DNA of 6,432 bases from Oligoflexaceae bacterium (GTDB lineage Bacteria > Bdellovibrionota_B > Oligoflexia > Oligoflexales > Oligoflexaceae). Both the position numbers and the translations under genes were made by a program. The notes under the pieces are model-generated. The model had not been told where the DNA came from. It searched no databases and saw nothing but the letters and a program-made list of their open reading frames with translations. Positions 6,233 through 6,432 of this stretch are shown piece after piece. The DNA is taken from NCBI GenBank assembly GCA_947474445.1, contig CANJJY010000266.1:1-6432 (forward strand), given 5' to 3'. Within the stretch, counting starts at the first letter, position 1, and each line of letters starts with the position of its first letter.

Positions 6233-6432
6233 CAGGACGCAGGGCCCAACCAGGCTGTCAAGCAGCCATAGTTTGGGCGAAAAAATCGTCGAGCATGAGA
6301 ACGGCAGAGTTGAGATTGCGTCGCTTCGACTGCTCAAGAAATCCGCGCTTGGGCCAGGAGTTGACCCCCGATCTGTGGCTGCAGGGGCCGCGGCAGCCAC
6401 CTCAAGGAGCGCATCGGCGCGCGGAGTTGAAC
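6233..6432. other. Unresolved region upstream of alaS, running off the window
   Basis: No gene can be assigned. On the minus strand one frame is open from the right edge to a TAG at 6227-6229 (67 codons), but its Ala/Pro/Ser-rich product resembles no known protein. Another minus frame, open only between stops at 6402-6404 and 6258-6260, ends in a more protein-like stretch (LMLDDFFAQTMAA) but has no start codon before its late ATG. On the + strand two frames run open to the edge, one with an ATG at 6295, without a visible ribosome binding site. It may be the end of an upstream minus-strand gene with a frame problem, the start of a divergent gene, or plain intergenic DNA. Confidence 0.35.
6375..6400. 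repeat. Inverted repeat GTGGCTGC / GCAGCCAC
   Basis: A perfect 8-bp inverted repeat around a 10-nt GC-rich spacer, about 205 bp upstream of the alaS start. No T-tract follows on either strand, so it is not a standard terminator. It could be a hairpin at the 3' end of a gene lying outside the window, or a regulatory palindrome. At this GC content a chance origin is also possible. Confidence 0.4.

Overview
This 6.4 kb window has two parts. On the + strand are two consecutive genes for predicted lipoproteins of unknown job. On the - strand are two conserved housekeeping genes, alaS and an exonuclease III/AP-endonuclease gene. The two blocks converge tail to tail with only 4 bp between their stop codons. 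The organism is very probably Gram-negative, with lipobox signal peptides, intermediate GC and Shine-Dalgarno sites. The long 22-residue LRR lipoprotein and a cysteine-rich insert in AlaRS would suit a delta-proteobacterium-like lineage such as Bdellovibrionota/Oligoflexia. That placement is an inference from family resemblance and was not tested by any search.

Region by region: positions 3-1973 (+) hold a large leucine-rich-repeat protein whose first codons lie outside the window. The visible start is the end of a lipoprotein signal peptide, and 25 LRR units lie between cysteine-containing caps. After 29 bp, positions 2003-2599 (+) encode a 198-residue lipoprotein with a Ser/Asp/Asn-rich linker and an unrecognised C-terminal domain with two cysteines. 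The two are probably co-transcribed. Positions 2604-3368 (-) encode an ExoIII-family AP endonuclease with all expected catalytic residues and a GTG start placed by a good ribosome binding site. A 114 bp gap follows, holding a strong GC-rich hairpin with a UNCG-type loop but no T-tract. Positions 3483-6170 (-) encode full-length alanyl-tRNA synthetase. The last 262 bp hold the alaS leader, a possible extended -10 promoter, another inverted repeat and several short open frames that I cannot resolve into a gene.

The housekeeping half looks ordinary and intact. The least explained part is the tandem lipoprotein pair. If both are exported, the LRR solenoid would be a binding surface anchored at the envelope and the small lipoprotein a possible partner, but nothing in the sequence shows what they bind. 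I found no mobile element, CRISPR array, tRNA or rRNA, and no clear evidence of a new multi-gene system beyond this pair.
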